From the NCBI RefSeq assembly GCF_900110995.1, contig NZ_FOJF01000002.1:1116001-1180000 (forward strand): 64,000 bases of DNA, read 5' to 3'. The notes under the pieces are model-generated. The model worked only from the letters and a program-made list of their open reading frames with translations, did no database searches and was not told the origin of the DNA. Origin of the DNA: Chitinophaga sp. YR573 (lineage in GTDB: Bacteria; Bacteroidota; Bacteroidia; Chitinophagales; Chitinophagaceae). This document shows positions 42,485 through 50,697 of this stretch, piece after piece. Every line of letters begins with the position of its first letter. Positions within the stretch are counted from its first letter, which is position 1. The translations under genes were made by a program, and so were the position numbers.

Positions 42485-43504
42485 TTAAAAGATATAAGGA
42501 TCTATCGTTTTTATATACCCGTTTTCATCGTGTATTAGTTCAGTGACTTTGATACTCCTTAAGTGCGTCACTCCCCTGGATAAACTTGAGTCGTGGTAAA
42601 ACAAATACCACTTGTCATTGAACTGGCAAATAGAATGATGGGATGTCCAGCCTACAACAGGATTCAGGATACGTCCACCATATTGAAATGGTCCATAGGG
42701 AGTGTCACCAATCGCATAACAAAGAAAATGTGTGTCACCGGTGGAATAGGAGAAATAGTATTTACCATTATACTTATGCATCCAGCTGGCTTCGAAAAAT
42801 CGCCTGTCATTATCACCTGCTAGCAAAGCATCACCTTTTTCGTCGGTAATAATCAGCTCTTTCACCGCTTCTGCAAACTCAAGCATATCATCTGTGAGTT
42901 TGGCCATACGGGGGCCTAACGCCTGCTCATGGGGAAGAGGCTCGCGGTAGCCTTCATTGTATACATTATTGCGGTATGACTGTAATTGTCCTCCCCATAA
43001 CCCTCCAAAGTACATATAAGTCGTTCCATCATCATCTGTAAATACAGCTGGGTCTATAGAATAACTGTTATGTATAGCCGCTGGCTCTGCAATAAAAGGC
43101 CCTGCCGGAGAGTTACCAACAGCTACTCCAATCTGGAAAATATCATCTGCTCTTTTCGCAGGGAAATACAGGTAATACTTTCCATTTTTGAAAGCAGCAT
43201 CTGGTGCCCACATCTGACGTGTTGCCCAGGGAACATTTTTTATGTCCAGGGCAACGCCATGATCGATAGCTTTATCATCCGGGCTATCCATAGAAATAAC
43301 ATGATAATCCTCCATCGCAAAATGGCTACCCAGGTCGTCGAATGGTATATCGTTATCAATGTCGTGTGAAGGATAAATATATATTTTCCCTTCGAATACA
43401 TGGGCTGATGGATCGGCAGTATAAATATGTGTTACCAGTGGCTGAGAGATAGCCCTTTTATTCAGATAATCAAAGTCTATGTGTTCAATTGGATCTTCAG
43501 GCAT
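42485..43504 (-). CDS. Cytoplasmic GH43 beta-xylosidase/arabinofuranosidase-type enzyme
   Basis: 339 residues without signal peptide. The five-bladed GH43 propeller is complete: THIYTADPSAHVF with the base Asp31, MWAPDAAFKNGKYYLYFPAK, YSIDPAVFTDDDGTTYMYFGG with the pKa-modulating Asp, and FFEASWMHKYNGKYYFSYS with the acid Glu. Cytosolic location fits a terminal step that cleaves imported xylo-oligosaccharides. The exact subfamily (possibly GH43_12-like) needs an alignment. It is 17 bases behind the symporter and 10 bases before the esterase. Confidence 0.92.
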   Translation of the reverse strand: MPEDPIEHIDFDYLNKRAISQPLVTHIYTADPSAHVFEGKIYIYPSHDIDNDIPFDDLGSHFAMEDYHVISMDSPDDKAIDHGVALDIKNVPWATRQMWAPDAAFKNGKYYLYFPAKRADDIFQIGVAVGNSPAGPFIAEPAAIHNSYSIDPAVFTDDDGTTYMYFGGLWGGQLQSYRNNVYNEGYREPLPHEQALGPRMAKLTDDMLEFAEAVKELIITDEKGDALLAGDNDRRFFEASWMHKYNGKYYFSYSTGDTHFLCYAIGDTPYGPFQYGGRILNPVVGWTSHHSICQFNDKWYLFYHDSSLSRGVTHLRSIKVTELIHDENGYIKTIDPYIF

Positions 43505-43521
43505 AATAAATTCAATTTTAA

Positions 43522-44988
43522 TTAAGCGCGTCTTGCTTTCAGGTCATTCTCAACGGTAATCTCCATTTTTTTATCAATCGCATAACCAAATAATAATCCG
43601 GCACCTGCAATGAATATAAGACCTGGAATGACGCTTATCAATAGTTTGATACCATTCACTGCAGTGCTTGTTTGTTGTGCAGCATTGGCATCGTAGTTAA
43701 ACACACTTAACAATGCTGTTGATACAGCACCACCAAGACTTAACCCCACTTTCAGACCAAATATCATGGCAGAGAAAATGATAGCAGTAGCCCGGCGATT
43801 ATTTTTCCATTCACTATAATCGGCCACATCTGCGATCATTGCCCACAACAGCGGAATAGTGATACCATAAATAAAACCATGCAATGATTGTAAAACAAAC
43901 ACAGCAGATACAGCGGTATTCGATAAAAAATTGATCAGTATCAGACACAACGCAGAGATGCTGATGAAAATGCCAAAAACATTTCGTTTACCGAATTTAT
44001 CGGCCAGTGGTTTGGAGAAAAATATACCAAGGATCATGGCAACCGTGCTGGCTGCACTGGTAATACTTGCTGTGGCATAGGGAGCTCCATCGGGTTTGCG
44101 GAATTCTTCGAATGCAACATCTCCAAATATATTACTAAGACTGTCAATCATTTTATTAAAGCCGATACGGTGTAAAAAATCTATCTGACTTGCCTCTGTA
44201 AGATAATACTTGAAGTAATAAATATTCATTCCGCCTTTTAATGAAAGCGTAATGAAAACCAATATTGTAAGCGCCAGCATAATCAACCAGGGCTTGTTTT
44301 TAAAGAGGTCAGAAAGATCCTGTTTTAAAGGTGTTTTCTGCTCTTTGGGTGGCTTTATTCTCTCCCTGGTAGTTAAGAACGTGATAAAAAAACAAAGCAC
44401 ACCTGTAATGGCAAATACGAACATAACCTTTTCAAAACCTGCGGCTTTATCTCCATGACCAATAGAAATGGCCAATGGTAATAATAACACCTGGATGATA
44501 AATTGTGCGACCATCACAGATACAAAACGATAAGAGGAAAGACTGTTTCTTTCTTTCATATCACCTGTCATCACACCGCTTAATGCCGAATAGGGAAGAT
44601 TATTTGCTGAATAAATAATGACCAGTAAAAAATAGGTGATAAAAGCATACGCCACTTTACCGCTCTCATTAAAATCAGGAGTGGAAAAAGTCAACAGCGC
44701 AATAACACCAAAAGGAATGGCTGTCCACAATACCCAGGGACGGAATTTTCCCCATTTTGTTTGGGTCCGGTCGGCAATAGCCCCCATGATGAGATTAAAG
44801 AAGGCACCGAAAAAACCGCCTGTCAGCATAACCAGACTGGCTTTTGCAGGTGGTATCTTATAAATATCGGTATAGAAGAATGCAAGGAATGCCATCATTG
44901 TTTGAAAGATAAGATTGGCAGCAAGGTCGCCCAGACTGTAACCTACTTTTTCAAGTACGGACAATTTTTGTGAAGGGTTGTTTTCCAT
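43522..44988 (-). CDS. GPH-family (XylP/MelB-type) glycoside:cation symporter
   Basis: 488 residues with twelve predicted helices. GPH markers are SLGDLAANLIFQTMMAFLAFFY, and the loop ADRTQTKWGKFRPWVLW, with LPYSALSGVMTGD. These symporters bring glycosides, pentosides or hexuronides through the inner membrane. Between GH10/GH115 and GH43 in the same operon it most likely imports xylo-oligosaccharides or aldouronic acids. There is an extended loop of about 40 residues between helices in the middle (FLHRIGFNKMIDSLSNIFG), longer than in MelB, as in many Bacteroidota members. Confidence 0.9.
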   Translation of the reverse strand: MENNPSQKLSVLEKVGYSLGDLAANLIFQTMMAFLAFFYTDIYKIPPAKASLVMLTGGFFGAFFNLIMGAIADRTQTKWGKFRPWVLWTAIPFGVIALLTFSTPDFNESGKVAYAFITYFLLVIIYSANNLPYSALSGVMTGDMKERNSLSSYRFVSVMVAQFIIQVLLLPLAISIGHGDKAAGFEKVMFVFAITGVLCFFITFLTTRERIKPPKEQKTPLKQDLSDLFKNKPWLIMLALTILVFITLSLKGGMNIYYFKYYLTEASQIDFLHRIGFNKMIDSLSNIFGDVAFEEFRKPDGAPYATASITSAASTVAMILGIFFSKPLADKFGKRNVFGIFISISALCLILINFLSNTAVSAVFVLQSLHGFIYGITIPLLWAMIADVADYSEWKNNRRATAIIFSAMIFGLKVGLSLGGAVSTALLSVFNYDANAAQQTSTAVNGIKLLISVIPGLIFIAGAGLLFGYAIDKKMEITVENDLKARRA

Positions 44989-45002
44989 TTTTATACGTGG
45001 AT

Positions 45003-48000
45003 TTATTTTTTAGTTGCTATCACTTTGTAGAAGGCTGGTTTGGGGTTAAAGTCTCTGTCGAATAACAATGGGTAATTTGTTCTGCCTTTCACGGGCCAGT
45101 CATTCAGCCAGCTTTGGCCATCATTCACTCCCCAGAAGGTTACTCTTGCTATTACATCTTTATGTTTTAAGAAAAGCCGGAACAATGCTTCGTAATCGCT
45201 GGCCAGTTGTTGCTGTACACTATCAGGAAGACCGTTTGCATAAGGATTCATTGAGGGGCTGCCTTTCATAGTCTGACTCACATCTGCCCCCTGAAAGTTG
45301 CGGGGTAATACTTCTATATCCAGCTCGGTGATCATTACCTTCAGTCCCAGGGCTGCATATTGCAGAATACTCTCTTCAATTTCTTTCAGCGGAATTTTAC
45401 CAGCATGCCAGTGGCCTTGTATACCTACACCATCAATGCGTACGCCAGCTGCCTGTATCTTTTTGATTAATGCAATGCAACCTGCACGTTTAGCCGGTTG
45501 TTCATTGTTATAATCATTGTAGTAAAGCTCTGTATTGGGTGATGCAGCCTGTGCCAGCCTGAATGCCTCTGTAACATAATCATCTCCAAGTTTATCAAGG
45601 AAAATGGATTTGCGCATGGTACCATCTTCATTTAGTGCTTCATTCACTACATCCCATGAAAAAACCTTCCCTTTGTAACGGCTTGCTATAGTGTTGATAT
45701 GATTAGAAAAAAACAGCTTAAATGAATCCACACTTTGGATCTTATGGACAAATGCAGGTAACTGGCTGTGCCAGATCAAAGTATGTCCATTGATCTTAAG
45801 ATCATTTTTCTTGCTGTATTCGATTAGCTTATCAGCCAGCTCAAAATTATACCTGTCCCATTCTGGGTGGATGATTTCGGCTTTCATGATATTTTCCGGA
45901 GTGGCCATATTGAATTGCTGACGCACCAGCAATGAGGCTTTAGGATCTTTACCTTCTATCTGTGCGGCACTCAATGCTGTGCCGATGGCAAAATCATTAC
46001 TGAATACCTTTTTCAGTGATGGCACTGCATTTACAATGGTTTCCGCAGGCCCCAGGAAACTCGGCTCCGTATCTCCAAAGTCTAGCACCAGTTTCTGTAA
46101 AATAACACCCGGACTTACCATCCGGTATTTTACAACATGTTTTCCCGGCTTATCAATTCTATGTTTGCTTGATTTGATAATGATATTTTCAGCCACCCAT
46201 TTATACCAGGTACTGGTAACTTTATAGTCTTTATTGATACTGATGATCTGTGGCGTTTCATCATCCACTGAAATAGCATATTGTAAACCCTCATCTGTAT
46301 TCTGGAAATTCAGGGTGGGAGAGTGGTAAGTATTGAGGGAAAAGTCGCCTTTGCTATAAGTATAAATCTCATATTCCAGTACAGGTTTCGGCCCTTCAGA
46401 TGCAGCTATAACCGGGAAAGTGCTGATGGCGGAGCCTGTCCTGCCAAGATCAGGCAGTATCTGCCATTTTATTTTATCCGTGTTAATTGCCCTGGTATAA
46501 TGATCAGCCTCAATTGAAATCCCGCTTTTTTCTACCTGTTGAAATACATTTCCCACTGTACCTGCCGGAATTTTAGCCCTCATTAAATCAGTTGTTCCTG
46601 ATTCTTTTTTTGATATGGCTGAATCGGCATTTACATAAAATGCATCAGGCATTTTTTGCCATTCCGGCTGTTGCCAGTAGGTATAGCCGATATGGGTCTG
46701 GCTCATCATGTGATTCCATTTGCCATTATTCAGCTGATGATATTGATCAGTAATGGCAGAATCATTGGCATAAAGTTGTTTGACATTGTTTGCATACACA
46801 TTTGCCTCTTTCCATTTGTTGGTATAGGCGTTTTTATTCAATGCCACATTGTAATATAATTCATTCAGGTTGGCACATGCTTTTACAGGATGTAATACAA
46901 GCTGGAAGTAGGCATCCTGATATTCCGCAGGCAATGCATCTCCAATCGCTTCAGCTTTTTTGCGAAGATTATTATAATCATTGACTACAGTTTGCCATTC
47001 GCTAAGGCTATACGTGCCGGCATCCAGCAATTCAGGTTTTCTCCTGGCATTGTACTTCGCATATTTGCTCAATATTTCAGCAATATCTTTTGCATACTGT
47101 TTACCGAACTGTTCACCTGCCCAATTCTCACTGTAGCTTTGCAAATCATTGGCTTCGATCCTATCCGGGTTCCAGGCATAATCCAGGAAAAAGGAAATAG
47201 GAAACTCCATGGGTTTAATATCTCCTACATTTACGATCCATATTTGCTTTACATTATATTCCCAGGCTAAATGCATTTGCTCCCAGATACGGGGTAATGG
47301 ATTTGTATTAAGCCATTTATAATTTCTTGGGTCACCAACATAGTCAAAATGATAGTAAATACCATAGCCGCCTTTTCTTGGTTTTTCATTCACTTTCGGC
47401 AATTTTCTGATATTCCCCCAGTTATCATCACAAAGTAATAACGTTACATCATCCGGAACTCTCATGCCTTTGTCGTAATAATCCTGTACTTCTTTGTATA
47501 AGGCCCAAAGCTGAGGTGTTTCATTGGCAGGTTTACCGGTTACATCAGCAATGATTGTCCTTTGATCACTCACTATCTTTTCCAGTAATGCAGTAGCCGT
47601 TTCTCTGGACATAGGTTCGTCTCCATCACCCCGCATTCCCACTGTTACTATCTTTTCATTAGTGGCTCTTTGCATGCCACTCCGCCAGAATGCTTTCAGT
47701 TTCACTTCATTGCTGTCATAGTTCCATTTCCCACTTCCGTATCTTCTCCACTCATCATGTGCTTTCATCAGAGGCTCATGATGTGAAGTTCCAATCACTA
47801 TCCCATATTTATCAGCCATTTTTATATTCAGTGAATCATCATCATAGAAAGCATTTCCCCACATTGCCGGCCACAGGTAATTTCCTTTCAATCTTAAGAT
47901 AAGTTCAAACACTTTTTCATAAAACTGATGATTAAAGCCACCAAATTTCTCTTTACTCCAACCAGATAATGCAGGCGCTTCATCGTTAATGAAAATTCCA

Positions 48001-48509
48001 CGGTATTTTACTTTAGGGGCATCGCTGATGGATACATTTTTCTTGACGAATATATTTTCTTTCTTTTTTACAGGTACATCTGCCCACCAGTACCAGGGCG
48101 ATACGCCCAATTGCCTGGATATTTCAAATACACCATAAGCTGTTCCTCTTCTGTCGCTTCCAGTTATAATCAGACTGTTGCCAGTGCTTTTTATAACATA
48201 CCCTTCCCATTTGTTTTTTAAAAAATCAACAGATTTGACAAGCGCTGATCTTTGTACAGAGCCAATTATAATAGCCGTTTTTTGTGGTATTGTTGTCGTA
48301 ATGGGTAGCTTAATCCCGGTAACCATTTCAATATCTTTCTGCAGACAGATGGCTGACTGCCGCACCAGTTCATAGTCGTTAGGATCTACACAGATCACTG
48401 CATCAGCAAGAGAAAATGTCTCATTGGATGCTTTATCAGTAATGATTGATTGCGCATGACAGCAAATAGCCAGCAAGCTTACTGTTAAGAAAGATATGAA
48501 TCGTTTCAT
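45003..48509 (-). CDS. Bimodular GH115 alpha-glucuronidase / GH10 endo-xylanase
   Basis: 1168 residues with signal peptide (FLTVSLLAICCHAQ). Residues about 25-810 are a full GH115 enzyme: KYRGIFINDEAPALSGWSKE, RLKGNYLWPAMWGNAFYDDD, GMRGDGDEPM (about 291-300) and LLCDDNWGNIRKLP, and a C-terminal beta domain. Residues about 835-1168 are a GH10 barrel: NGHTLIWHSQLP, SWDVVNEAL with acid/base Glu957, and ITELDIEVLPR with nucleophile Glu1062. GH115 removes (4-O-methyl)glucuronic acid from internal xylose units; GH10 cuts the xylan chain near substituted units. Both active sites appear intact, so the protein can debranch and cut glucuronoxylan. The linker at 811-834 is short. The fused order is uncommon to my knowledge. 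Confidence 0.93.
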   Translation of the reverse strand: MKRFISFLTVSLLAICCHAQSIITDKASNETFSLADAVICVDPNDYELVRQSAICLQKDIEMVTGIKLPITTTIPQKTAIIIGSVQRSALVKSVDFLKNKWEGYVIKSTGNSLIITGSDRRGTAYGVFEISRQLGVSPWYWWADVPVKKKENIFVKKNVSISDAPKVKYRGIFINDEAPALSGWSKEKFGGFNHQFYEKVFELILRLKGNYLWPAMWGNAFYDDDSLNIKMADKYGIVIGTSHHEPLMKAHDEWRRYGSGKWNYDSNEVKLKAFWRSGMQRATNEKIVTVGMRGDGDEPMSRETATALLEKIVSDQRTIIADVTGKPANETPQLWALYKEVQDYYDKGMRVPDDVTLLLCDDNWGNIRKLPKVNEKPRKGGYGIYYHFDYVGDPRNYKWLNTNPLPRIWEQMHLAWEYNVKQIWIVNVGDIKPMEFPISFFLDYAWNPDRIEANDLQSYSENWAGEQFGKQYAKDIAEILSKYAKYNARRKPELLDAGTYSLSEWQTVVNDYNNLRKKAEAIGDALPAEYQDAYFQLVLHPVKACANLNELYYNVALNKNAYTNKWKEANVYANNVKQLYANDSAITDQYHQLNNGKWNHMMSQTHIGYTYWQQPEWQKMPDAFYVNADSAISKKESGTTDLMRAKIPAGTVGNVFQQVEKSGISIEADHYTRAINTDKIKWQILPDLGRTGSAISTFPVIAASEGPKPVLEYEIYTYSKGDFSLNTYHSPTLNFQNTDEGLQYAISVDDETPQIISINKDYKVTSTWYKWVAENIIIKSSKHRIDKPGKHVVKYRMVSPGVILQKLVLDFGDTEPSFLGPAETIVNAVPSLKKVFSNDFAIGTALSAAQIEGKDPKASLLVRQQFNMATPENIMKAEIIHPEWDRYNFELADKLIEYSKKNDLKINGHTLIWHSQLPAFVHKIQSVDSFKLFFSNHINTIASRYKGKVFSWDVVNEALNEDGTMRKSIFLDKLGDDYVTEAFRLAQAASPNTELYYNDYNNEQPAKRAGCIALIKKIQAAGVRIDGVGIQGHWHAGKIPLKEIEESILQYAALGLKVMITELDIEVLPRNFQGADVSQTMKGSPSMNPYANGLPDSVQQQLASDYEALFRLFLKHKDVIARVTFWGVNDGQSWLNDWPVKGRTNYPLLFDRDFNPKPAFYKVIATKK

Positions 48510-48522
48510 GGGTTAATGAGTT

Positions 48523-49272
48523 TTAAAAACCAATACTGTTTCCACCATCCACGGGTAACACGATGCCTGTAATAAATTTTGCGGCATCACTGGAAAGGAA
48601 ATATGCGGCCTCGCCTATATCAGCGGGTTGCCCCATAATTCCCATAGGTGTTCGTCCGAATACCTTTGCTTTTCTTTCGGGATCATCATCTAATGCTTTC
48701 GCTGTCATTTCGGAATAGATAAATCCTGGTGCAATCGCATTTACCCGTATCCCTTTGGAAGAGAGTTCAACTGCCATGGCTCTGGTCATACCGTCAATGG
48801 CCGTTTTACTGGCAGAATAGGCAATCACTTTAGGTATTCCATACTGGGCCGCCATGGAGCTGATATTAATAATGCAACCCGACTTATGCTGCAACATATT
48901 CTTCGTTACCTCACGACTCATAGAAAAAACAGAGGTAAGATTCGTAAGGATTATTCTCTGGAACTCCTCATCGGTTACTTCCGTAAATTCTTTCTTCATA
49001 TTGGCACCTGCATTGTTCACCAATATATCAATCTGACCATAACGCTCAACTACATCCTGAACAAAAACAGGAATAGATGCAAGATCAGTTACATCACATG
49101 ATATGGCATGACATAAGTCGCCCAGTTTTTGTTGTGCACTGTCCAGTCTCTCTTTGTTTCTTCCTGCAATAATGACCTGAATTCCTTTTTGTACAAATTT
49201 TTCGGCGATGGCATAACCAAGGCCAGATCCGCCACCTGTAACAATTGCTAATTTTCTTTTCGTTGCTATCAT
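48523..49272 (-). CDS. SDR-family oxidoreductase (KduD/gluconate dehydrogenase-like)
   Basis: 249 residues. Classical SDR with TGGGSGLGYAIAEKF (cofactor), NNAGAN, catalytic Ser in NISSMAAQYG, YSASK (Tyr/Lys) and the closing VDGGNSIGF. Closest in pattern to 2-deoxy-D-gluconate 3-dehydrogenase/glucose 1-dehydrogenase-type SDRs. As the first gene of the xylan operon, next to the alpha-glucuronidase, it may reduce or oxidise the released glucuronate or a keto derivative (inference). An operator GCAATCGGTTGC lies 90 bases upstream of its start. Confidence 0.85.
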   Translation of the reverse strand: MIATKRKLAIVTGGGSGLGYAIAEKFVQKGIQVIIAGRNKERLDSAQQKLGDLCHAISCDVTDLASIPVFVQDVVERYGQIDILVNNAGANMKKEFTEVTDEEFQRIILTNLTSVFSMSREVTKNMLQHKSGCIINISSMAAQYGIPKVIAYSASKTAIDGMTRAMAVELSSKGIRVNAIAPGFIYSEMTAKALDDDPERKAKVFGRTPMGIMGQPADIGEAAYFLSSDAAKFITGIVLPVDGGNSIGF

Positions 49273-49361
49273 CTTTATCTAGTCGGTTTAGTAAGTAACG
49301 GCAGGAGGTTCCGCCACTGTGAAAGTGTAAAAATCATAACGTGTTATTTTACCTCATACCT

Positions 49362-49373
49362 GCAATCGGTTGC
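49362..49373. promoter_or_regulatory. LacI-type operator upstream of the xylan enzyme operon
   Basis: GCAATCGGTTGC, a near-palindrome (GCAA-N-CG-N-TTGC), between the SDR start (49272) and the LacI stop (49392). The same 12 bases recur at 50488-50499 on the other side of the LacI gene. Confidence 0.65.
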
Positions 49374-49391
49374 TAAAGATCGTAAAAAAAA

Positions 49392-50435
49392 TCAATTTTT
49401 ATAATTTGTTTTCAGGGAGGAGGCCCTGATAACTAAATCAGCACGTAGTGTAATGGAATTGGTAGTATATAGATTGCTGACTCCCTTAAGGTGGTTAATG
49501 ATATTGGTAGCCGCCGTATTGCCTATAATATCTCCCGGATAGTCAATTGTAGTGAGGTTTGGTTCGATAACCCTGCTGATAGGGTCATTATTAAAACCTG
49601 CAAATGCCACATCTTCAGGAATACGGAGGCCTTCAGCTTTAAGGGTGAGCATACAGTATACTGCTGCGGTATCATTAGCCGAAAATACGGCATCCGGACG
49701 CTCTTCAGGGGGTAAACCCAGTATATACCTGGCAGCATCTATCCCGGCCTGTTCTGAAAGCGTACTGGTTAAATGAAATTGTTCGATAAAGGGCAGATTA
49801 TAGTCCTTAAGCGCCAGCTGGTAGCCACTAAGCCGCTCCTGATAAACATTCCTTAATACATTACCTCCCAGGTGCATAATCCTTCTGCAACCCTGCTCTA
49901 TAAGATGTTTGGTAACAGTATAGGCCGCGCTGAAATTATTAATAACGATAGAGGTGCTTTCATTATGGGCATGAACACGGTCGAAAAAGACAACAGGTAT
50001 CTTTCGCTGGAAAAACGGATCTAAATGGGTGATTTCCTTAGTATTATAGGAAAGGGAGATCAAAAGTCCGTCTACTCTCTTATTGAACATCGTCGCTGCA
50101 TTGAGCTTTTCCTTCTCTACATCCTCAAGCGATTGCGCAATAATAAGATTGTAACCATGCCTGTTGGCTACATCTTCCATACCAGCCAGTACAGATGACA
50201 TAAAATGGCTGTTAAGACGTGGTACCAGCACCCCAAGCGTATGGGTTTGCTTGCTTCTCAGGCTGCTGGCAAATGTATTTGATTGATAACCAAGTGATTT
50301 TGCCGCGTCAACAATTTTCTTCCTGGTGCTTTTGCTGATCATGGGATTGTCATTCAACCCCCTGCTAACAGTGGCTGCCGACAGATTCAGGTGCTTGGCT
50401 ATGTCATATATGGTTACTTCCCGGTCTTCAGGCAT
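49392..50435 (-). CDS. LacI-family regulator of the xylan locus
   Basis: 347 residues. Helix-turn-helix TIYDIAKHLNLSAATVSRGLND (residues 8-29) and hinge, then a sugar-binding sensor domain (HTLGVLVPRLNSHFMSSVLAGMED, FSANDTAAVYCMLTLKAEG, VAFAGFNNDPISRVIEPNLTTI). It lies between the minus-strand enzyme operon and the plus-strand susC/D genes. The identical GCAATCGGTTGC motifs flanking it, one in the susC promoter and one before the enzyme operon, are its likely binding sites, so it should control both arms and perhaps itself. The inducer is probably a xylo-oligosaccharide or uronic derivative (inference). Confidence 0.93.
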   Translation of the reverse strand: MPEDREVTIYDIAKHLNLSAATVSRGLNDNPMISKSTRKKIVDAAKSLGYQSNTFASSLRSKQTHTLGVLVPRLNSHFMSSVLAGMEDVANRHGYNLIIAQSLEDVEKEKLNAATMFNKRVDGLLISLSYNTKEITHLDPFFQRKIPVVFFDRVHAHNESTSIVINNFSAAYTVTKHLIEQGCRRIMHLGGNVLRNVYQERLSGYQLALKDYNLPFIEQFHLTSTLSEQAGIDAARYILGLPPEERPDAVFSANDTAAVYCMLTLKAEGLRIPEDVAFAGFNNDPISRVIEPNLTTIDYPGDIIGNTAATNIINHLKGVSNLYTTNSITLRADLVIRASSLKTNYKN

Positions 50436-50487
50436 ATTATTCAGGCTTATTTATCAAAGGAAACGAACTTTTTTTAGATATAAAAAT

Positions 50488-50499
50488 GCAATCGGTTGC
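50488..50499. promoter_or_regulatory. LacI-type operator in the lacI-susC intergenic region
   Basis: Second exact copy of GCAATCGGTTGC. Its last bases contain the TTG -33 box (50496-50498) of the susC promoter, so binding would exclude polymerase. It is also 53 bases upstream of the LacI start. Confidence 0.7.
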
Positions 50500-50525
50500 G
50501 TTTTTCTGATTTTTTCCTATATTCG
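50496..50525 (+). promoter_or_regulatory. Promoter of the xylan susC gene
   Basis: TTG at 50496-50498, 19-base spacer, TATATTCG at 50518-50525: seven of eight positions of the -7 consensus. The transcript would have a leader of about 165 bases. Confidence 0.6.
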
Positions 50526-50575
50526 TCTTCATAACACGATCTCCACGACTGCCAGCAATTTAATAAAACGACGTT

Positions 50576-50650
50576 ATGAAAGAACTTAATTGTGATCCTC
50601 GATTTCCTTTATTCCAGGATGCCGTCATTTCTGAGGTAATGTCTCTATAG
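50576..50650 (+). CDS. Possible 24-residue leader peptide upstream of susC
   Basis: ATG at 50576, 24 codons (MKELNCDPRFPLFQDAVISE, then VMSL) and TAG at 50648-50650, inside the susC leader transcript, 47 bases before the SusC ATG. Nothing proves that it is translated. A leader of this length in front of susC could tune expression. Confidence 0.2.
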   Translation: MKELNCDPRFPLFQDAVISEVMSL

Positions 50651-50697
50651 CCAGTTTCTACGCTCTGATAATAATTATTTTAAAAGCCACATTAGTT

